Source of the DNA: Phoronis australis
Lineage: Eukaryota; Phoronida; Phoronidae
Direction of reading: 5' to 3'
Assembly (NCBI GenBank): GCA_002633005.1
Contig: NMRA01000026.1
Span: forward strand, 1,506,710-1,570,709
DNA length: 64,000 bases
This document shows, piece after piece, positions 58,060-64,000 of this stretch. Below the pieces are notes generated by a model that was not told the origin of the DNA, searched no databases, and saw only the letters and a program-made list of their open reading frames with translations. The position numbers and the translations under genes are program-made. The stretch's first letter is position 1. Each line of letters starts with the position of its first letter.

Positions 58060-60380
58060 ACTGATATTTTAGTGCTTTCTGGGAGTAATATTGGTCCTAG
58101 GTGCTTTTGATGTCAGTGCACTTGTTCAACATAACAATTCTTAGGTTTTTGTTGGAGAAAGTTCTTTGGCAATGAAACATGGCCCCGCGGTGTCCTCAAC
58201 GTACGGTCTTTACTAGTATTATTAATCGCAGACAAAATAAATTCTATTTTGGTTCCGAGTTCGCCTTTGACACATTTCCGGTCGGCTTTCGGATGCCTAT
58301 CGACTAGTGAGACTCGTGCGAGACTACTGGGCCACTACTGTCAAATTTACTATAAAATCTTTGCTACTGTGAAGATTTTTGTTTCTAAATCTCGAATAAT
58401 CGTCATTGTTGAATATTCGCCAGAACTTACTGCTTCTGACGGTAATTTTTTGGAATAGTTATGAAATCAGTCCAGAACAATCATACACTGACCCATCATA
58501 GATGCAGCTTTTGTTGTAAAATTGTCAAAACAAATACCGTCGGTGGTCAAATGGAGGTTTATCGGCAAACTCAAAATCTGGTACGCTATGCCTACTGAGT
58601 ACTGAGTATAAACTTCAGTTGGAATCTGATGGCACCGTTAACACCAAACCGCGGGGAGAGGCATTCATTGGAAAGACTTAACTGCTGAGCCGGCCCATCT
58701 AGACTAGCTCGAGGCATTGAGCCGGCCTATGAATTTTGAACTGGTCGGGAAACCTCGAGAGAAAAGTGTCTCACTTTGTCCAAGCCAGTTTCCCCGCCTT
58801 GTGTTTAGAAAATTATTGTGTGAAGCCGACCCCGCGGCCGGCACCGCGCCGGGACTATAAATAACAGCTCAAGTACAAGGCTCTGTAGGGCGCGAATGAG
58901 CCATCGATAACTCCGGTCTTTTCATCCTATATAGCTTTTATTGAGCATAAGAGAGGCAACAGTTTTCTTGTGAAGCTAGCCGGTTCGTCGTCTACGTGTC
59001 CGGGTCTGAGATTTGTCAGATATGCATGTCCGGCCTATAAAAAACTTCAAGTTAGCGGGCCATTAATGGATGTGTCCCGCCGGCCTATAACAAACTTAGG
59101 TCATTGATAAGGGCATTTCAACTGCCCCTTTGTTAGAAAGTAATAATTACATTAATTATTTCCACCAGAATTAGGTTTCATTGGAAAAAGAAAGAGTATG
59201 GTAATGTGCTGTCGGCACTGAGGTGATCGGAGCCCCAGCGGTCGAGTAGGGTGTAATTTGTAAACGCAAATGAGTCATGGGTAGCTCCTCGGTTTTGCAC
59301 TCGAATGCAAGAAGATGGGATTCATCGCAACCACATTTGATTTGTAGAGTTATGTAGTCCTTTGAGAAAACTTAATTAACTAAATTTGATCTGTGCACTG
59401 GTCGCCCCGCCCCAATTTTACCTTTTTTGCGTTTGCATGTGTATCTTTAGACCGAGTATATAGACAGATTTTCATAGCATTTGAAATTCTGTTGTACAGT
59501 GTTCCATCGAAATTGGAATCCCAGTATAAAACATGCATATATCCCAGAGTCGAAAACAGACTCCTGCACCTTCAAAACAACTAAGCATCCCGAAAAACAC
59601 GAACCCCCTACCTTTAAAACAGGAATCTCGGGATCGGACAGAAAAGTCGGACAATTTTTCGAATTTTCTGAGACGATGTCAGTAGCCTCAAACTTTGACT
59701 TTTGAGTGCCATTGCCGATTAATTCCTTTACATATCTTTACAATTGGCCACACTTTAGGGTTCGTCGATTAACTTGTCGAGAGTACATTATCAGTTCCGG
59801 CACAATCAATTTCCAGATTTTAATTTTAATTCAATTATCCTATTTAGAATTTGAACAAAAATCATTTAGAATCATGTTCGTGGCCTAGTGCTACATTACA
59901 AAATTCCAAGCCCACTACGTGTCTCTGCCAAAAAGTGACTCAGAACAGTTGCTCCCAGTTGTCTCGAGCTTTTAGTTCAGTGAAATTTAGAGCCAGTAAC
60001 CCATTGCAATTCGATATCAGACTTTTCAGGCATTGGCGGATTTGGGGGAACAGGCCCTCCTCCCCTATGGCCACGAACAACAAAAAAAGGAACGGCGCAT
60101 CATATCGGTTATAGGACCTCCGTGTCTTTTTTCCTTTGAAACTATGGTTAGTCCCTCTCGCAACATCCTCGACCCACCAGCTGACTGTCATGATTTTACA
60201 GAATGCATCATACTTTTTCAAAAGCCTACAGCGAAGCAGCTACTGTTTTGACACAAAAACACTTTAATAATATTTTTTCAAAAATCTGACACAACCCAAG
60301 TAAAATTTTGTTTCTGCGAATTCCTGCAAACAATCGACAACCAACAGTTTATGGTGCAAGCACAAAAGCAACTGTAGGTT
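58060..60380. other. Intergenic DNA, no gene seen
   Basis: GC-richer patches around 58620-59100 contain repeated GCCGGCCTATAA-like words (near 58721, 59031 and 59088) that look like a diverged short repeat. Open frames are short and without recognisable domains. Confidence 0.35.
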
Positions 60381-60385
60381 GCTAT

Positions 60386-60847
60386 CAGTGGCGTCGAGAG
60401 GGGGGGGGCCAAGGGGATCCACAGCCCCGGGGCCCGTGTGAGTAAAAGACACCGTCAGCGAAATCAAAAAACACCAAAAGAAAAACAGCACTGTAGTACA
60501 AAAGAAAAAAATTGCAAGGGTTTGGGCCATTCGGCTTCAGTTGAACAAAGATTAAGCCTCTAGATTTAGAATTTGAAACCATAAGAAGAATGTCTCTTTC
60601 CTCATTCATGACTCTTATTCAATTATCCTGGTGTCACCAATGGTACGAAAGTCGAATCAAAATGTAACATCCTTAAGTTGAAAATTTACCTGCCAGTGTT
60701 ATTGCAAGTCAAGAATGTTTTCCGTTCCACCATGTGTCAAAATCAATTGAAAAGTTTAGTAAGTGCAGAAACCTCCTTCACAAGGATGTTGGATTTTGTC
60801 TCAATCATATAACCTTTTACTGCATCGAAATCCTGCTAAACGCCACT
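60386..60847. mobile_element. Possible CAGTGGCGT element
   Basis: CAGTGGCGTCGAGAG at 60386 and, reversed, CAGTGGCGTTTAGCAGG at 60847 share nine terminal bases. Flanking direct repeats are not evident, so the two ends may belong to different insertions. Confidence 0.3.
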
Positions 60848-61366
60848 GAATGTGTAATAGAACTAAACTGTGAATAGACTCACTATGAAAATGAAGAATT
60901 GAAAAAAAAAATATTTGCATAGTTTTAATTATTTTTAGTCGTAAACCTACAAGAAAAAATGGGGGATGTGTGTGTATGGGCTCTTGTGACAAACGATTGT
61001 GTTGGTGCGTGTCATTCTATGCTCGTATGAATGATTTTCGTGGTTCGTGCACATGATTTTTGTTCGCATGTGTGTTTTTTGGGAACTTATGCATGATTCA
61101 TTGGTTCGTAGGTGGCTAGTACATATGATTCTATGGTATACCTGATAACGATATCTTAAGAAGTCTTGCGTGCTTACATTTTCGGGAGACGCGTTTTCGG
61201 AACACACGTCCAACATAAAAAGACTAGTTACAGGAACCAGAGCCCGGGTGTATAAAACAGTTCCAAATAGGTATTCAACCTGCCTGTGTTCCTCTAAGTT
61301 TTCACAACTTTTGTGGATTTGTGCGAGCGCCGATTGATCTCTTTAATGCTGTTTTATGTTCGTAAC

Positions 61367-61509
61367 CAGGGGAGGATCCGGATTTTGAGTTAAGGGGGGC
61401 CAGGACAGAGTATTAGCCAGGATTTTGCCCGTCGGACATTCGCAGCTCCGAACTGCCAAATGGAATCTGGGGCCATGGCCCCCTTGGGCCCCTTCTAAAC
61501 ACGCCACTG
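61367..61509. mobile_element. Short CAG...CTG element, second copy
   Basis: A 143-bp element related, inverted, to 16578-16739. Shared words include GACAGAGTATTAG(C/T)CAGGATTTTG. The flanks GTAAC (61362-61366) and GTTAC (61510-61514) agree at four of five bases, consistent with an aged 5-bp target duplication. Confidence 0.55.
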
Positions 61510-62470
61510 GTTACTGTGTCAATTTTTAACTTTGATACAAACCGAGAGCAAACTCTATGTCGAACTGTTTAAAACACTGAAAATAAATAGGAAACTTTTC
61601 AAGCCACGCACATAGTTTAAGGTATAAGTCTTTATTTGTTTTTTTTTTATTGAAATAAAGGCTAATTTTTCGAATGAAGTCTAAGAAAATGTCATGAGTT
61701 AAAGAGGAGCTCATGTCAAAGATAAATAGATAGAATACATAACATTTTTGAATTTATACAGACACAGACGCCTCGAAGATCTAGGGAACTTAGCTGAGTC
61801 CCTATTGCGGAATAATTAATGCAAACGGCCACAGTAACATTTCCAATTGCCTACACTAAAGCTCGAGATCTCTTGCTAGAACAACATTACCCCTATGGAC
61901 ACTGCAGCCAAACACAGGCTCCTTTTGCGACAGTGGTAACTTGATCATGTGCTATATCTATCCATGATTTGATGACATGATGATCGCAAACCTTTATAAC
62001 TGTGGGAAAACCCACATGAACGCTGTCATCCTCAATCGCTATCAGGCGACAAGGCCTATAATTGCGTTTTATGTTCCTATATACGCCGAAAAATGGCTAT
62101 TGATAAGGGCCGACTGGGCTGCATTCGTTTGACCCAAGTGACTCACGAGAAAAGCTAGTGCCATCAAGTGTTTCGGTTGCAAAGAATAACAATTATTTTC
62201 GCGTAGTTTTGCGTTATTTTGCTTTTTCACAAAGCTTCGCGTCTACGGAGCGCAGCTTGAATTAGATCTGACGTAAAAGAAGAAGAAAATACATTAATTA
62301 CAGTGACCAGTATTACTTGAACACTCAGCCCACTGGGCTTATTAGTCAAAACACAAGAACACCAATGCACATACACAATTTGATATGAAGTTCAAAACTA
62401 TTTAAGAAACTAAGTGAACAGAAAAGTTTTTCGTCTGTTAAAAGCACCTTCTATATATCTAGCTAGATCA

Positions 62471-62883
62471 TTACAAAAATTTGTCTTCTGAACTTAACAG
62501 GTCGAAATCCTGGAGAATAAGTGTGATTTTATCAAACATCAAAATTCTTAAATCTTTGCAAAAAGTACAATGGCAAAGAAAATGAATTTCATCTTCAACA
62601 GCGTGCAAATTACAAAGCAAACAAACTCTAAAAAATCAGTGTTAGAAAACCTACCAGTTTCAATATGAGGTGGGAGATTTCCAAACCCAAATTGTGATAA
62701 ATCTGATCTTCGATATCTGGTCAAACAGGAACGTAAGTAGTTTTCATTAAAAAAGTTCTTTTTAAAAATTTTGTAGGTTCTTAGTTTAGGTGGTTGAATA
62801 ACAGTATTTTTCAAATCATCAACCACAGTCTTGGTGAGATTTTTTTTGGAAAACAGTGATATCGCATTTAATTTTGGATTCAA
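62471..62883 (-). pseudogene. Non-LTR retrotransposon ORF2 C-terminal fragment
   Basis: Minus-strand translation gives PPKLRTYKIFKKNFFNENYL, RYRRSDLSQFGFGNLPPHIE and TGRFSN. After a frameshift it gives RVCLLCNLHAVEDEIHFLCH followed by CTFC, ending at a stop at 62471-62473. The KLRTY..FK, R-S-x-L-x-x-F-x-x-G-x-L-P-x-x-I-E-T-G-R and CxxC..EDExHFLxxC pattern is typical of the C-terminal region and zinc-knuckle-like motif of LINE reverse transcriptases. It is frameshifted and isolated, hence dead. Confidence 0.65.
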
Positions 62884-63179
62884 ATATATTATTTAGCTGA
62901 CAAGAATTGAAAATTGTTTTTATATGGGAGGGCCAATTTGAATTGATTTGGTTATAGTTCCCATTCAAAAACTTTTCTGGTAAGTCCACAATTATAACTC
63001 GAATACTCTATTCCACAGACGAACCATATTCAGGTGACGATTATATCTCGGGGAATCTAACCCAAGTCACCTCTCACGGCAGCGATAGGAGCGTTGGACA
63101 TCAAAATAATACTTCATAACTCTGCTTTGTATAAAGTTAAACAACTAAAATCTAGAAATCCAGAGCAATCAAGGTACCT

Positions 63180-63300
63180 AAACCACACGGTTAACGGACT
63201 CATAAACACGGTCACGGACGCATGAACACGACTCACGGACCTGCAAACACCTTCCCCTGACTCACAAACACGGGAACGGACTCAGAAAACACGATCTGTA
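63180..63300. repeat. Degenerate repeats of CACGGACTCA(C/T)AAACACG
   Basis: Six or so loose copies of an about 20-bp word such as CACGGACTCATAAACACG or CGGACTCAGAAAACACG. A diverged, inverted echo is seen at about 40935-41070 (GAGTCCGTGACCGTGT). Confidence 0.5.
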
Positions 63301-63522
63301 GTTATCAACGTTAAAATCAAACTCAGCGTGACTTGCCAATCAGAATCTTTGCTCACAGGGAAAATGTGACAGCCAGCTTAGACGCAAACTGATCTACAAC
63401 TGAAACTTTATGGCGGTGATAGTGAACTCGTTGGCACTGTTCCACTTTGAACGTGACTGAACTGATTCGAAAATTCTATTACGTAACATCAACTAAAAAT
63501 TTCGGTTGCCACTCACTTCGGT

Positions 63523-63603
63523 AACCATTTTATTCGTGCACCAATGAAAATCCATGTTGTGTTGAAAAAACATTTTTGGGGTTAATTTTCGAATAAAATG
63601 GTT
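63523..63603. repeat. Short inverted repeat
   Basis: AACCATTTTATTCG at 63523-63536 pairs perfectly with CGAATAAAATGGTT at 63590-63603. The loop is 53 bp. Nothing indicates a function. Confidence 0.5.
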
Positions 63604-64000
63604 CGCGTAAAGATCCATTTCATGAAGTTATTAAAAATGAAGCAGAAAGAGTGCTTTAAGCCCGACGCACATCAGGAGAAACTTTCAATGGGAAAATTCG
63701 ATTGAGATAATTTTCGCCATGTTGGTTTCCTGCATATAAGGCGCAAATTTCGCAGCCGTAAATTCGACAGAAGGAATTCATCACTAAGTAAGTCCGCAGC
63801 AAACTATGCAAAACTTTAAAAATATCAAACATGGCAGGTCTTCGGTTGCAGTGAAAAGTTCGTATGAAAATTGTCCCCGCACACCGTGCAATAACTTTCT
63901 GAGCGAAAATCCGATGCGAAAGTTTCACCTTGTGTGTGTCGGCTATTATGTTTTTATATAACGTTATCGCCAAAATCGCATTTGAAAAATAACTAGAACC

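Larger units (their letters stand above)
62890..64000. other. Right flank, no gene seen
   Basis: Apart from the two repeats noted within it, only short open frames (for example 63656-63973, minus) without recognisable content. A gene continuing beyond the window cannot be excluded. Confidence 0.35.

Overview
Eukaryotic nuclear DNA, most likely from a marine invertebrate animal with high heterozygosity. All recognised genes have introns with GT..AG borders. Their proteins are metazoan nuclear or centriolar factors, and the rest is AT-rich sequence crowded with short DNA transposons. The exact phylum cannot be read from this window. No prokaryotic features, CRISPR array or operon are present.

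Four protein-coding genes were assembled by hand, joining exons so that reading phase is kept across every junction. (1) Minus strand, 935-14383: a SAFB/SLTM-like scaffold attachment factor of 20 exons and 1090 aa, with an SAP domain, an RRM, a K/E-rich block and a long R/E-rich helix. (2) Plus strand, 14441-34224: a divergent TEDC2-like gene (tubulin epsilon and delta complex 2) of 10 exons and 604 aa. Its start codon lies 57 bp from that of the SAFB-like gene. (3) Minus strand, 38755-45340: an SRSF2 (SC35)-like splicing factor of 3 exons and 199 aa, whose last exon occurs twice around a one-base assembly gap. (4) Minus strand, 53018-57826: a second, shorter SRSF2-like gene (170 aa) with the same two intron positions.

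Introns and intergenic DNA hold many mobile-element copies that can be delimited by terminal inverted repeats and target-site duplications. They include two Harbinger-type elements with TWA duplications, TTAA-flanked piggyBac-type MITEs, a mariner-type MITE carrying a nested insertion, and CAG...CTG elements with unusually short (5-6 bp) duplications, one of which holds a dead hAT/ZMYM-like transposase. There are also fold-back elements and a decayed LINE fragment. A 66-70 bp sequence flanked by 10-bp direct repeats sits just upstream of both SRSF2-like genes.

Three places where near-identical sequence is repeated around a single N (14803, 38399, 45669) look like unmerged haplotype ends, not real duplications. 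A 151-base N gap lies at 48567-48717. The stretches 48000-52150 and 58060-64000 contain no gene that can be supported.

Functionally, three of the four genes act in nuclear RNA or chromatin work (SAFB-like, two SRSF2-like) and one in centriole structure (TEDC2-like). They are separate transcription units. Only the SAFB/TEDC2 pair and the two SR genes are linked by layout or ancestry.
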